From contig NZ_UQJH01000003.1 in NCBI RefSeq assembly GCF_900541275.1, positions 1 to 64,000 on the forward strand: a DNA stretch of 64,000 bases. The letters run 5' to 3'. The translations under genes and the position numbers were made by a program. Position 1 is the first letter of the stretch; each line of letters starts with the position of its first letter. Below are positions 17,575 through 28,400 of this stretch, piece by piece. This DNA is from an uncultured Porphyromonas sp. (GTDB lineage Bacteria > Bacteroidota > Bacteroidia > Bacteroidales > Porphyromonadaceae). The notes under the pieces are model-generated. The model searched no databases and was not told the DNA's origin. It worked only from the letters and a program-made list of their open reading frames with translations.

Positions 17575-18786
17575 ATGGGATCCGGATCGAGAAGTCTCAG
17601 CACGGCACTCTTCATCGCGTGGAGGTACTTCTTCTCACGCAAGAGTACGCAGGCGATCCACGTGATCGCCATCGTCGCTGTGACGGCTATTGCCATCGTG
17701 ACGATGGTGATGGTGGTGGCGCTCTCTGTCTTCAATGGATTTGAGCGCTTCACAACGGATCAATTTGCCACCCTCTGCCCCACCACCGAGATCCGTAGCG
17801 ATGTCGGGCAGGACTACTCTGCCTCAGCAGTCACACTGCCTCCCGGAGTGACAGCTGCACCGGTCCTGACGACTCAGGCGCTTGCCAAGTGCGGAGACAA
17901 TGCGATGCCGGTGACCCTTATCGGTATCGACAGCACCTATCAGCAAGTAGTCCCGATAGCCGACCACTTGGTGGGAGGAGACTTCGACATAGGAGATGAG
18001 GACTATCCCTCTGCGGTACTCGGCGTTGGTGTGGCCGCACAGCTTGGTGCCGGTGTGGGCTATCAGTCACCCCTGACCATCGTCCTGCCGAAGCGGCTGG
18101 GGCGGATGTCGACTATCCTCCCTCAGAGGAGCTTTGTCACACGGGATCTCTACGTGGGCGGAGTCTTCCAGGTCGACGATGAAGAGGCAGACGAGCAAGC
18201 GGTATACGTGCCGATCGCACTACTGAGGGAGTTGCTTATGTACGACAGTGACGTAGTCACCTACCTCGCCACAGACCATACTGACGATCGTGAGCTCACC
18301 ACGGCTCTCGGACTAGGGTATAGGGTCCTTGACATTTATGAGCAGAATCCCCAGGCCTACCGCGTACTGGAGATTGAGAAGTGGATAACCTTCCTCCTGC
18401 TCGTCTTCGTCTTGATCCTCTGCCTCTTCAGTGTCATCTCCACCCTCGGTCTGCTGATCGTAGAGAAGCGCGATGACACTCAGGTACTCCTCTCCCTCGG
18501 GGCAACACCGAGTACCATCGACAGCATCCTACATATTGAGAGCTACCTCCTGACCCTCAGTGGACTCGTTATCGGACTGGTGACGGGGATCTTGCTGGTA
18601 CTTAGCCAAGCGACTTGGGGGTGGCTCAAGCTGGGAGGAGATGCCAGCCTACTACTTATCGATGCCTACCCCGTGGAGCTACGAGTGGGCGATCTCCTTA
18701 TGGTGAGTGCGATCATCCTCTTGGTAGGCTGGATCAGCAGCAGGATTGCCTTCCGACTCTTCAGCCGAGGAGAGCGCAAGGGGTAA
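17575..18786 (+). CDS. LolC/LolE-type ABC transporter permease (FtsX family)
   Basis: A 403-residue inner membrane permease with the MacB/FtsX layout: one N-terminal helix (ALFIAWRYFFSRKSTQAIHVI then AIVTMVMVVALSVFNGFE), a periplasmic domain of about 200 residues, then three helices (FLLLVFVLILCLFSVISTLGLL, SGLVIGLVTGILLVL, MVSAIILLVGWISSRIAF). The segment LLIVEKRDDTQVLLSLGA is the typical coupling region. In Bacteroidota such proteins are annotated as lipoprotein-releasing permeases. The partner ATPase LolD is not adjacent. The frame runs back to GTG 17533 inside rbfA, but ATG 17575 gives the expected N-terminus. Confidence 0.88.
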   Translation: MGSGSRSLSTALFIAWRYFFSRKSTQAIHVIAIVAVTAIAIVTMVMVVALSVFNGFERFTTDQFATLCPTTEIRSDVGQDYSASAVTLPPGVTAAPVLTTQALAKCGDNAMPVTLIGIDSTYQQVVPIADHLVGGDFDIGDEDYPSAVLGVGVAAQLGAGVGYQSPLTIVLPKRLGRMSTILPQRSFVTRDLYVGGVFQVDDEEADEQAVYVPIALLRELLMYDSDVVTYLATDHTDDRELTTALGLGYRVLDIYEQNPQAYRVLEIEKWITFLLLVFVLILCLFSVISTLGLLIVEKRDDTQVLLSLGATPSTIDSILHIESYLLTLSGLVIGLVTGILLVLSQATWGWLKLGGDASLLLIDAYPVELRVGDLLMVSAIILLVGWISSRIAFRLFSRGERKG

Positions 18787-18845
18787 ATAGGTGCTTTTTT
18801 CCTCAAAAAGCGGAGAATATAAGGTGGAGAAGAAATCTTTTTCCT

Positions 18846-18853
18846 TACATTTG
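18846..18853 (+). promoter_or_regulatory. -7 box of the MFS carrier gene
   Basis: TACATTTG, 59 bases ahead of the ATG at 18913. It marks the start of a new transcript after the aroQ-permease run. Confidence 0.55.
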
Positions 18854-18912
18854 CCAGGAAGGGAAGGAGGGGGATAGGATACTATTATCACAACCAATAA
18901 TCAAAATCTCTA

Positions 18913-20376
18913 ATGAGTACAGTAGAGACGGCACAAGCAACGATGCCGCACGGAGAGACCCTCCGAGACAAGTGGTACGTCCGGTGGGGCGTCCTGATTA
19001 TGATCGCACTGACGATGCTCTTCGCATATATGTTCGTCGATGTGCTTTCACCCCTAAAGACTCAGCTGGACCAGAATCTCGGCTGGAGCTCATCGGTCTT
19101 CGGCACATACGCGGGGAGCGAGTTTTTCATCAATGTCTTCTGCCTTTTCCTGATCTTTGCCGGGATCATCCTCGACAAGATGGGCGTGCGCTTCACCGCC
19201 ATCCTCTCCGGATCGCTGATGGTGCTAGGTGCCGGCATCAAGGTCTATGCACTGAGCAATACCTTCCATGACGGCGGCTTCCTCTACGGCTTCGTGTCAA
19301 GCATTGTCCCCGCTGACTTCCCCCCGTCTGCGGCACTCGCCTGCGCAGGCTTTGCCATCTTCGGCATGGGTACCGAGATGGGCGGCGTGACCGTATCGAG
19401 AGCGATCGTCAAGTGGTTCCAGGGGAAGGAGATGGCAATGGCGATGGGCGTCGAGATGGCGGTAGCCCGACTGGGCGTCTTTGCTGTCTTCCAGTCGTCA
19501 CCTCGCATCTACAATGCGATGGTAGAGAAGTTTGGTCCGGATATGACTGCCGCCCAAGGCATCCAGGCAGTGCAGGCACCGGTACTCTTTGTCTTCATCC
19601 TGCTGGTGATCGGTCTCTTCCTCTACCTCGTATATGGCGTGCTGGATCGCAAGCTGGACAAGCAGCAGAGTGTCACCATCGTTGAGGACGAGGAGCCCTT
19701 TAAGTTTAAGGACCTGGGCAAGGTCTTTGGCATCAAGACATTCTGGATCGTGGCGCTACTCTGCGTACTTTACTACTCCGCGATCTTCCCCTTCCAGAAG
19801 TACGCGACCAACATGCTCGAGAGCAATCTCGGTCTGAGTACAGAGACGGCATCTAGCATCTTCAGTCTCTTCCCCATCGGAGCGATGGTCATCACACCCT
19901 TCCTGGGGCTTTACCTCGACAAGAAGGGCAAGGGTGCCACGATGCTAATCCTGGGGTCCATCTTGATGATCGTCTGTCACGGGATCTTTGCCCTCTACCC
20001 CTTCACAACGGATAAGCTCTCCTTCGGGATCGCCATTGGTGCCATTGTGCTCCTCGGGATCTCCTTCTCACTCGTGCCTGCCGCCCTCTGGCCCAGCATG
20101 CCTAAGGTGATTGACGCCAAGGTACTCGGCTCGGCCTACTCAGCTACCTTCTTCATCCAGAATATCGGACTGATGTCTGTCCCGATGATCATCGGCCGTG
20201 TCCTCGATGAGACCAATCCCGGTGCCGTGGCAGGGCAGGCTCTCAATTACACCCCCGCTATGCTGATCTTCACCTCCTTCGGAGTACTGGCGCTCCTCCT
20301 AAGCCTTTACCTCAAGGCCTACGACCGTAAGAAGAATCTCGGTCTCGAGCTGCCCAATATCAAGAAGGACAACTAA
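18913..20376 (+). CDS. major facilitator superfamily transporter
   Basis: A 487-residue MFS carrier with about twelve hydrophobic helices in two halves. The N-half loop reads ILDKMGVRFTAILSGSLM, the C-half equivalent is LGLYLDKKGKGATMLILGS; both are the conserved cytoplasmic 2-3 and 8-9 loop motifs. A periplasmic signature RAIVKWFQGKEMAMAMGVEMA resembles MFSD1/OFA-like carriers. The substrate cannot be named from sequence; small carboxylates or peptides are possible. It is monocistronic, with its own promoter and a strong hairpin behind it. Confidence 0.85.
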   Translation: MSTVETAQATMPHGETLRDKWYVRWGVLIMIALTMLFAYMFVDVLSPLKTQLDQNLGWSSSVFGTYAGSEFFINVFCLFLIFAGIILDKMGVRFTAILSGSLMVLGAGIKVYALSNTFHDGGFLYGFVSSIVPADFPPSAALACAGFAIFGMGTEMGGVTVSRAIVKWFQGKEMAMAMGVEMAVARLGVFAVFQSSPRIYNAMVEKFGPDMTAAQGIQAVQAPVLFVFILLVIGLFLYLVYGVLDRKLDKQQSVTIVEDEEPFKFKDLGKVFGIKTFWIVALLCVLYYSAIFPFQKYATNMLESNLGLSTETASSIFSLFPIGAMVITPFLGLYLDKKGKGATMLILGSILMIVCHGIFALYPFTTDKLSFGIAIGAIVLLGISFSLVPAALWPSMPKVIDAKVLGSAYSATFFIQNIGLMSVPMIIGRVLDETNPGAVAGQALNYTPAMLIFTSFGVLALLLSLYLKAYDRKKNLGLELPNIKKDN

Positions 20377-20399
20377 TCCCCCTATACATAGTTAGTTTC

Positions 20400-20440
20400 A
20401 AGAGGGTGTGCCGATGTCTCGGCACACCCTCTTGGTCTTT
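20400..20440 (+). terminator. terminator after the MFS gene
   Basis: A perfect 15-bp stem (AAGAGGGTGTGCCGA at 20400-20414 with its complement at 20419-20433) and a four-base loop. The following bases (ggtctttg) are only moderately T-rich. Confidence 0.8.
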
Positions 20441-20487
20441 GAGATCAGGAGCTTTTCTGAGAGCTGAGCAGTGAAGAGGTAAAATCG

Positions 20488-20495
20488 TACCTTTG
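20488..20495 (+). promoter_or_regulatory. -7 box of rnpB
   Basis: TACCTTTG ends about 7 bases before the predicted 5' end of the RNase P RNA near 20503. Confidence 0.6.
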
Positions 20496-20502
20496 CAGTA
20501 TA

Positions 20503-20896
20503 GAGTGATCCTCTCCCTATGAGTGAGTGACCCTGTCGCTCGAGACTTCGGTCTCGGGAGGAAAGTCCGGGCCACACAGAGCATCACGCTTCCTAACGGG
20601 AAGGCGTCGTGAGGCGCTCGATGCGTAACAGAGAATGACCGCCTGCTTGCAGGTAAGGGTGAAAAGGTGAGGTAAGAGCTCACCGAGCCATCGGTGACGA
20701 GGGCTGCCGTACGCAGACGTGAGGGGAAAAATCATGTATACCGGCGACTGAGGGCTGCTCGTCCGATGCCGGGGGGTAGATCGATAGAGGTGTCGGGCAA
20801 CCGCCACCCGAGATTAATGACAGGGACGCTTGGTGAGAGCACCAAGACGACAGAACCCGGCTTACCACTCACTCCTAAGGGAGGGGATCGCTCTTA
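20503..20896 (+). ncRNA. rnpB: RNase P RNA, bacterial class A
   Basis: The catalytic RNA that removes 5' leaders from pre-tRNAs. Hallmark sequences are present: GAGGAAAGTCCGGGC near 20559 (P4 5' side), GCGTAACAGAGAAT-type J regions in the middle, and ACAGAACCCGGCTTA near 20850 (P4 3' side, with tRNA-CCA-binding context). The ends pair as a long P1: GAGTGAGTG near 20520 with CACTCACTC near 20867, extended by GATCC...CTCCCT and AGGGAGGGGATC, then TTATTTTTT as terminator. The promoter and P1 set the ends to within about 10 bases. Confidence 0.95.
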
Positions 20897-20938
20897 TTTT
20901 TTATCACTATACCACCACACCGATCTCACACGAGAGAC

Positions 20939-22378
20939 ATGCCTACCGAGCAGAGGGACAGCCATCAGAGTAACGACCTCCCAAGCTATGAGGAGCGACT
21001 ACAGACTATCCGGTCGAGACGAGAGAAGGAGCAACGGAAAGGCTTCTTCTCACGCCTGACACGCCGTGGGAAGAAGGCGAAGCGCTTTTTCTCAAACGAG
21101 ATATGGCGTCTCCGTGAGGATGACCTGCGCGGTAGCCAGCGGTGGATGGTCCGAGTACTCCAGGTGATTGTCATCACGATCCGTGAGTACACGGATGGCA
21201 ACTTGGGGCGAAAGGCCTCTGCCCTCACCTACACCACCCTCCTTGCCCTGATCCCTATGCTGGCGGTGATCCTCAGTATCGCAGCAGGATTCGGGATGCA
21301 GAGCTCTGTCCAGAGGCAGCTCTACGACTACTTCCCGGGGCACTACACGGAGCTGACTCAGGCCTTTGACTTTGTCGAGAGCTATATGAACGTGGTCCAC
21401 AGCAATACCTTCATCATCATCGGAGTGGGTACTTTGCTCTATACTGTGGTCCGACTGATGCTCAATATCGAGGATGTGATGAATGAAGTGTGGCATATCA
21501 AGGAGCCTCGCCCCTACAGCCGACGGATCCTATGGTCACTCGCCTACTTTCTGATCCTCCCCTTCCTCATCACACTGACGAGCGGACTCAATGTCTTCAT
21601 CCGCTCATTCTCAAGCTTCAAGCTCTTTGGTGAGCTTTCACTCTCGCCACTCTTCTCCTTCCTCAGCGGCTTTGGTCTTTACCTGATCTGGATCCTGATC
21701 TTTACGGCACTGTATAAGTTTATGCCCAATACTCGGGTCCGCACAGGTCCTGCGCTGATGGCGGGGACGCTGTCGGGTGTGGTCTTCCAGCTCTTCCAGA
21801 TGATCTACATTACCGGACAGCTGTGGGTGAGTAAGTACAATGCGATCTACGGGAGCTTTGCGGCTGTCCCATTGCTCCTCCTCTTCGTCCAGATGTCGTG
21901 GGTTATAGCGCTCTTCGGTGCGCAGCTCGCCTACTCGATACAGAATGTGGAGTACTACTACTTCCGCTCCGAGAGCGAGCACATCTCGAGGCGATTCAGA
22001 GACTTCATTGCTGTGGTGCTGATGAAGAAGATCTGCCTCGCCTTTAAGCACGAGGGCGAGGTGTACGATGGTGAGGAGCTGGCGAAGGAGTGCCACCTGC
22101 CGATCATCGTCGTCAATGACACGCTCGACAAGCTCGTACTCTGTCGCCTGCTCATCCGTCAGCCTAATCCCAAGCAGACCTCACGACCCACTTACCTCCC
22201 AGCACTCGATGTCAGCACGATCACAGTACGCAAGGTGACTACTGCCATGGACCGGCTCGGAGCGGAGAATTTCCGGATCGACCTCTACAGCACCTACGCC
22301 AAGGAGTGGCTCATCGTGCGGGACGCACGCTTCTCCGAGGATCCGGACAAGATGGATCAGCCGGTGATCACCCTCTGA
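20939..22378 (+). CDS. YihY/BrkB-family inner membrane protein
   Basis: A 479-residue membrane protein of the YihY (UPF0761, once misnamed RNase BN) family; function unsettled. A basic N-terminal extension of about 80 residues comes before the family start RKASALTYTTLLALIPMLAVILSIAAGF. Then come LMLNIEDVMNEVWHIKEPRP, the conserved LYKFMPNTRVRTGPALMAG, and YGSFAAVPLLLLFVQMSWVIALFGAQLAY, about six helices in all. The last 130 residues are soluble and winged-helix-like, resembling the C-terminal domain seen in longer members. It directly follows rnpB. The next gene has its own promoter. Confidence 0.88.
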   Translation: MPTEQRDSHQSNDLPSYEERLQTIRSRREKEQRKGFFSRLTRRGKKAKRFFSNEIWRLREDDLRGSQRWMVRVLQVIVITIREYTDGNLGRKASALTYTTLLALIPMLAVILSIAAGFGMQSSVQRQLYDYFPGHYTELTQAFDFVESYMNVVHSNTFIIIGVGTLLYTVVRLMLNIEDVMNEVWHIKEPRPYSRRILWSLAYFLILPFLITLTSGLNVFIRSFSSFKLFGELSLSPLFSFLSGFGLYLIWILIFTALYKFMPNTRVRTGPALMAGTLSGVVFQLFQMIYITGQLWVSKYNAIYGSFAAVPLLLLFVQMSWVIALFGAQLAYSIQNVEYYYFRSESEHISRRFRDFIAVVLMKKICLAFKHEGEVYDGEELAKECHLPIIVVNDTLDKLVLCRLLIRQPNPKQTSRPTYLPALDVSTITVRKVTTAMDRLGAENFRIDLYSTYAKEWLIVRDARFSEDPDKMDQPVITL

Positions 22379-22551
22379 GACCTCTCTATACCTCTCTCAT
22401 GCAGTGGGGAAATCAATAGCCCTGAGACTGAGATTTAGCCCATGCAAGGACGGCTACGAGGCGAGCAACCCCGGTTGCCTGACCACTCTTCCTAATTCAC
22501 TGCACGCGACTATCTTCCGAAGCGGACTAATTCTTCTGCCCTAAAGGGAGC

Positions 22552-22584
22552 CCAAAAAAGGACACTAAGGTGTGCCTTTTTTGG
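22552..22584 (+). terminator. terminator-like hairpin after the YihY gene
   Basis: CCAAAAAAGG (22552-22561) pairs with CCTTTTTTGG (22575-22584), with CAC/GTG extending inside. The T run lies in the 3' arm. It abuts the next -7 box. The 170 bases between the YihY stop and this hairpin hold nothing I recognise. Confidence 0.65.
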
Positions 22585-22592
22585 TAGTTTTG
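22585..22592 (+). promoter_or_regulatory. -7 box of the SIMPL-ligA-dnaE unit
   Basis: TAGTTTTG fits TAnnTTTG and lies 48 bases ahead of ATG 22641. Two short palindromes follow at the likely start point: TGCACT/AGTGCA and CAATGCATTG. These could be operator half-sites. Confidence 0.5.
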
Positions 22593-22640
22593 TATGCACT
22601 GCCAAGTGCAATGCATTGACACAACTCAACCACTTCAATC

Positions 22641-23381
22641 ATGAATAGCAAAAGAAATATACTCGGTACCCTGATCATCGCAGTCACTGTCGTCCTCTCA
22701 GTCTGGATCGGGGCATCGGCCCTCCGTCATCGCAATGACGGACCTCGTACCATCACTGTGAAGGGAAGCGCAGAGCGATCCTTCCGCAGCAATCTCGCCA
22801 CTTGGACACTCACGATCACCGACCACAGCTCGTCTCCCAAGTTGGGATTTGACGAGGTGGAGCGACAGCGAGGCGTCGTTGTAAGCTTTCTCCGCTCGCA
22901 CGGATTTACCGACGAAGAGATGGAGATGCTTGGTGTCTCCTACAACGAGCGCGTCAATGGCTACTACAATAAGAATCAGGATCGCTATGTAGAGGAGCAC
23001 GATGGCTACGATGTGAGCCAGTCGATCGTACTCACCACTGAGGACGTGGACAAGATCGACCAAACCGCTAAGGCAGTAGGCGAGCTCATCAATCTTGACG
23101 TCACCGTCAGCGTGGGCGACCCCAGCTACTACTACACCAAGATGGCGGACCTAAAGCTGGAGATGCTTGATGCCGCAGCCGCCGATGCACGCGACCGCGC
23201 TGCATCGATCGCCAAGGCAAGCCACGGCAGCCTCGGTGCCCTACAGAAGTCTCAGATGGGCGTCTTCCAGATCTTGGGACGCTACGCCAATGAGAGCTAC
23301 TCCTGGGGAGGTACGCTCAACACCTCCGACATAGATAAGACCGCAAGTATCACCGTCTCCTCGACTTTCCTCCTGAAGTAA
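22641..23381 (+). CDS. SIMPL (DUF541) domain protein
   Basis: A 246-residue protein with an N-terminal membrane anchor or signal (LGTLIIAVTVVLSVWIGASAL) and a SIMPL/DUF541 domain: ITVKGSAERSFRSNLATWTLTI at the start, DVSQSIVLTTEDVDKIDQTA in the middle, and ARDRAASIAKASHGSLGALQ near the end. SIMPL proteins are periplasmic and often linked with oxidative stress, but the biochemical role is unclear. Its stop shares a base with the ligA ATG (TAATG), so expression is coupled to ligA. Confidence 0.85.
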   Translation: MNSKRNILGTLIIAVTVVLSVWIGASALRHRNDGPRTITVKGSAERSFRSNLATWTLTITDHSSSPKLGFDEVERQRGVVVSFLRSHGFTDEEMEMLGVSYNERVNGYYNKNQDRYVEEHDGYDVSQSIVLTTEDVDKIDQTAKAVGELINLDVTVSVGDPSYYYTKMADLKLEMLDAAAADARDRAASIAKASHGSLGALQKSQMGVFQILGRYANESYSWGGTLNTSDIDKTASITVSSTFLLK

Positions 23382-25420
23382 TGACCCTCGACGAAGCCCG
23401 CCGACGGGTAGAGCAGCTGAGACACGAGCTGGAGGAGCACGAGTATCGGTACTACGTCCTCTCAGCCCCCACCATCAGCGATAGGGACTTTGATCTCCTG
23501 ATGAAGGAGCTGGAGTCTCTCGAGAGATCCTACCCGGAGCTGATCACCCCCTACTCGCCTACGCAGCGGGTGGGAAGCGAATTCATCGGTGAGGTTGCCA
23601 CCGGCACTGCTGTCGCCCACAGAGTGCCGATGCTCTCGCTTGCCAATACCTACAGCATAGGCGAGGTGGAGGACTTCTACCGCAGGCTCACTGAGGCTGT
23701 TGGCGAGGCACCGGAGCTGGTAGCCGAGCTAAAGTTTGACGGCGTCTCCATCTCCGTGATCTACGAGGAGGGACTACTGCACCAAGCTCTCACCCGAGGG
23801 GACGGGCAGTATGGCGAGGATGTGACGCAGGCAATCAGGGCGATCCGGGCGATCCCACTCCGACTCAAGGGCGACAATCTCCCGGACCGAGTGGAGGTCC
23901 GGGGAGAGATCCTGCTGCCATGGCGGGAGTTTCAGAGACTGAATGCAGCTCGAGAGGAGGCGGGCGAGGCTCCCTTTGCCAACCCTCGCAACGCTGTCTC
24001 AGGTACGATCAAAACGAAGGAGAATATCGCCGCCGTGGTGAGCCACCGACGCCCGACTGCGCGCTTTTACTACCTTCTCAGCGATGATGAGGACTGGCTG
24101 CCGGAGCGTCACTCCGATCGGCTGGAGCGGATGCGGGAGATGGGGCTCCCCGTCAGCACGCACAGCGCCCTCTGCCACTCTGTGGAGGAGGTAGACAAGT
24201 ATCTCGACTACTGGGATCTCCACCGGCACGAGCTGGAGGTGGCTACGGACGGGGCGGTGCTGAAGGTCAACGACTACTCCCTCCATAAGCAGATCGGGAT
24301 GACAGCAAAAAGCCCTAAGTGGGCGATCGCCTATAAGTACGATGCCGAGAAGGCGATCACGCGACTTCTGGAAGTTCGCTACCAGACCGGGCGAAGTGGC
24401 ATCGTCACACCGGTGGCACTGCTGGAGCCTGTAGAGCTCTCCGGTACCACCGTCTCCCGTGCGACACTCAATAACGAGGACTTTATCCGCAATCTTGATC
24501 TCCACGAGAGAGACCTCGTGTCGGTGGAGAAAGGAGGTGAGATCATCCCCAAGATCACCCTTGTGCGCAAGGACCTGAGAGACGAGCAGGTGGGAGCTCC
24601 TGTCTCTATGCCGGGGAGCTGCCCGTCCTGTGGCACTACTCTCATCCGGCATGAGGGAGAGGCGGGACTCTTTTGCCCCAATAAGTGGGACTGTCCGGCT
24701 CAGGTAGAGGGGCGGATAGAGCACTTCTGCAGCCGCAAGGCGATGGACATCTTCATCGGTCCGAGCAGCATCAATGCCCTCTCCACGATCCTCGGTCTGC
24801 GCTCAGTGGACCAGCTCTACACGCTCACCGAGAGAGAGCTGCTCCGACTGCCGCTCTTCAAGGAGACAAAGGCGGAGAACCTCCTTAAGAGCATTGAGGA
24901 GAGCAAGGAGAAGCCCTTTGAGCGAGTACTCTTTGCCCTCGGCATACCCCTCGTAGGGAGCAAGGTCGCGGAGACGCTTGCCCGATATGCCGGGTCGATC
25001 GACCGTCTATTAGAGGCCTCCGAGGAGGAGCTACAGAGCATCCCGGAGGTGGGCCCGATGATCGCCCGTAGCGTGAGGGACTACGCCCAGGAGCCCCGGT
25101 CCCGGCAATTGGTCGCTAATCTAAAGGCTGCAGGTCTCCACTTCGAGATCGAAGAGAAGGAGCAGACCGGTCCCACCTCTGATACCTTCGCAGGTCAGAC
25201 CATCGTGATCAGCGGAGTCTTCCACACCATTACTCGCGATGAACTCAAGGAGCTGCTTGGCCGCCATGGTGCGCGTGTCGGTAGCAGCATCTCCAGCAAG
25301 ACCTCACTCCTCGTCCATGGCGAAAATATGGGACCGGCAAAGCTCGCCAAGGCGGAGCAACTCGGCGTAAAGATGATGACCGAGGAGCAATTTTTTGACA
25401 CCTACAGAGATCTAAGATAA
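23381..25420 (+). CDS. ligA: NAD-dependent DNA ligase
   Basis: Seals nicks during replication and repair using NAD+. The 679-residue protein has the full architecture: Ia/adenylation domain with the active-site Lys in AELKFDGVSISVIY (about residue 118), the OB fold (GRSGIVTPVALLEPVELSG), a four-Cys zinc finger (CPSCGTTL and CPNKWDCPAQ), helix-hairpin-helix motifs, and a C-terminal BRCT (FAGQTIVISGVFHTITRDELKE). The ATG overlaps the SIMPL stop. dnaE starts 10 bases downstream, so two replication genes share a transcript. Confidence 0.97.
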   Translation: MTLDEARRRVEQLRHELEEHEYRYYVLSAPTISDRDFDLLMKELESLERSYPELITPYSPTQRVGSEFIGEVATGTAVAHRVPMLSLANTYSIGEVEDFYRRLTEAVGEAPELVAELKFDGVSISVIYEEGLLHQALTRGDGQYGEDVTQAIRAIRAIPLRLKGDNLPDRVEVRGEILLPWREFQRLNAAREEAGEAPFANPRNAVSGTIKTKENIAAVVSHRRPTARFYYLLSDDEDWLPERHSDRLERMREMGLPVSTHSALCHSVEEVDKYLDYWDLHRHELEVATDGAVLKVNDYSLHKQIGMTAKSPKWAIAYKYDAEKAITRLLEVRYQTGRSGIVTPVALLEPVELSGTTVSRATLNNEDFIRNLDLHERDLVSVEKGGEIIPKITLVRKDLRDEQVGAPVSMPGSCPSCGTTLIRHEGEAGLFCPNKWDCPAQVEGRIEHFCSRKAMDIFIGPSSINALSTILGLRSVDQLYTLTERELLRLPLFKETKAENLLKSIEESKEKPFERVLFALGIPLVGSKVAETLARYAGSIDRLLEASEEELQSIPEVGPMIARSVRDYAQEPRSRQLVANLKAAGLHFEIEEKEQTGPTSDTFAGQTIVISGVFHTITRDELKELLGRHGARVGSSISSKTSLLVHGENMGPAKLAKAEQLGVKMMTEEQFFDTYRDLR

Positions 25421-25430
25421 GACAGCACAA

Positions 25431-28400
25431 ATGGCAGACTCGCAATCCTTCGTACACCTCCACGTCCACTCCTACTTCTCCATCCTCGATGGGGCCTCCT
25501 CGGTGGAGACGCTTGTGGAGACAGCGATCGCAAACGGTCAGCGCGGCATGGCACTGACCGATCACGGTGTGATGTACGGCATCAAGACGCTGCACGACTA
25601 CTGCAATAGCAAGAATAAGCCGATCAAGGCCGAGATCAAGGAGCTTACGGCACGGCTGGCAGAGGAGTCCGATGAGGAAGCGAAGGCGCAGATCCGACAG
25701 GAGATAGAGGAGAAGGAGAAAAAGATCTTCAAGCCGATCTTCGGCTGCGAGTGCTACTGCGCCCGTAATGGCCGGGAGAATAAGAGCTCGGTCGAGGACC
25801 GAAGCGGATACCACCTCATAGTGCTGGCAAAGAATAAGCAGGGATACCACAACCTGATCAAGATGGCATCAGAGGCCTTCACTACCGGCTTTTACTACAA
25901 GCCGAGGATAGACAAAGGGTTGCTCGAGAAGTACCACGAGGGGCTGATCGTCTCCAGCGCTTGCCTCGGAGGCGAGATCCCCCAGCACATCCTCCACGAT
26001 GACATCGAGGGGGCGAGAAGCGCCATCCGATGGTTCAAGGGACTCTTCGGTGAGGACTTCTACTTAGAGCTACAGCGACACAAGACCACTAAGCCACGAG
26101 GCAATCAGGAGACCTTCGTGAAGCAGGAGAGAGTCAATAAGGTGCTGATGCAGCTCGCACAGGAAGAGGGCGTAAAGCTCATTGCCACCAACGACTCCCA
26201 CTTCGCACACGAGGATGATGGTGAGGCTCACGAGCGACTGATCTGCCTCAGCACAGGCAAGACCTTCAATGACCCCAATAGGCTCACCTATACCAAGCAG
26301 GAGTGGCTCAAGAGCACAGAGGAGATGAGTGCGATCTTCGCCGATGTGCCTGAGGCACTGAGCAATACCGCTGAGATCCTCGACAAGGTGGAGATCTACT
26401 CCATCGACAGCGACCCACTGATGCCTGACTTCCCGATTCCGGAGGGCTTTGCCGACGCTGATGACTACCTCAGGCACCTCTCTTACGAGGGAGCTAAGAA
26501 GCGCTATGGTGAGGAGCTCTCCGATGAGGTAAAGGAGCGACTGGACTACGAGCTGGACGTGATCAAGACCATGGGCTTTCCCGGCTACTTCCTCATCGTG
26601 CAGGACTACATCATCAATGCGCGAAAGCTCGGCATCATCGTCGGTCCGGGACGTGGCTCTGCCGCCGGCTCCATCGTCGCCTACTCGCTCACGATCACCG
26701 ACCTCGACCCGCTGAAGTACCACCTGCTCTTCGAGCGCTTCCTCAATCCTGACCGCATCTCTCTCCCGGATATTGATGTCGACTTTGATAACGAGGGGAG
26801 ACAGCAGATCCTTGAGTGGGTGACCGAGAAGTACGGAGCAGATCACGTAGCACACATCGTCACCTACGGCACGATGGCAGCCAAGAGTTCGATCAAGGAT
26901 ATGGGGCGCGTGCTGCAGCTCCCCCTGCCTGAGACCAATGCCATCGCCAAGCTGATCCCCGACCGCATCGGTGACAAGAAGGACCCATCCATCAAGATGT
27001 CCAGAGAGAACGTCCCGGAGCTCAATGACATCCTATATGGCCCCGACATAACGCAGAAAGAGGTGCTGAAGTACGCCGAGCAGCTGGAGGGCACGGTGCG
27101 CAACGTCGGCGTCCATGCCTGTGGCATCATCATCAGCAAAGTGCCGATCTCGGACGTCGTCCCCTCCTGGGTCACCCTCGACAGCCTGACCAATAAGGAC
27201 ATCTTGGTCACCCAGTACGATGGCAGCGTCATCGAGTCCACCGGGCTGATCAAGATGGACTTCCTCGGGCTGAAGACGCTATCGATCATCCGTGCTGCAT
27301 TAGACAACGTCAAGCTCAATCACAAGGTCGACATTGACATCAACAGCATCCCCCTTGATGATGAGCTGACCTACAAGCTCTTCAGCGAGGGAGACACGAT
27401 GGCGATCTTCCAGTTTGAGTCCCCCGGGATGCAACGATCTCTCAAGGACCTGCAGCCCTCAGTCTTTGAGGACCTCATTGCCATGGTCGCCCTCTACCGC
27501 CCGGGGCCGATGGACAACATCCCTTCATTCATCGCACGCAAGCACGGCAAGGAGGAGATCACCTACGAGCTACCGGTAATGAAGGAAGACCTGGCAGAGA
27601 CCTATGGGATCACCGTCTACCAGGAGCAGGTGATGCTCCTGTCACGCAAGATCGCCAACTTCACCCGCGGTCAGTCCGACAACCTCCGCAAGGCGATGGG
27701 GAAGAAGAAGATCAAGATGATGCAGGCCCTCAAGGTGAAGTATCTCGAGGGCGGTCGGGCAAACGGCTACCCCGACGATACACTGGAGCACATCTGGTCC
27801 GAGTGGGAGAAATTTGCCTCCTACGCCTTCAATAAGAGCCACGCTGCCTGCTACGCCTGGATCTCCTACCAGACCGCTTACCTCAAGGCTCACTACCCCA
27901 GCGAGTATATGGCGGGCGTGCTCAGCATCAACCTCAGCGACCTTGCCAAGATCACCAAGTACATAGGTACCTGCCAACAAATGGGGATCAAGGTACTCTG
28001 CCCGGATGTCAATGAGTCGGAGTGCACCTTTGCCGCCAATAAGAGTGGAGACATCCGCTTCGGTCTCGGTGCCATCAAGGGCTTTAGCAATGCGGCCGCA
28101 CAGGACATCGTCAGCGAGAGGAAGGAGAATGGTCCCTACACCGACATCTACGATTTCTTTGAGCGAATACCTGCCAGCGTGGCTACGAAGAAGACCTGCG
28201 AGTCGCTCGTGCTGAGTGGAGCCTTTGACTCCTTTGGCACGTTCACCCGCGAGGACTTCCTCGACCCCGATGATACACCCAAGAAAGAGACTTTCCTCGA
28301 TAAGCTGCTTCGCTTCAGCGAGGATAGCCGATCCTCCCGGATGTCCAGCCAGGCTTCCCTCTTCGGAGATACCAATTTCCAAGAAATGTCCCGCCCCTCA

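Noticed and set aside
22379..22551. tRNA or riboswitch after the YihY gene
   Set aside because: No T-loop signature and no conserved aptamer core could be found.
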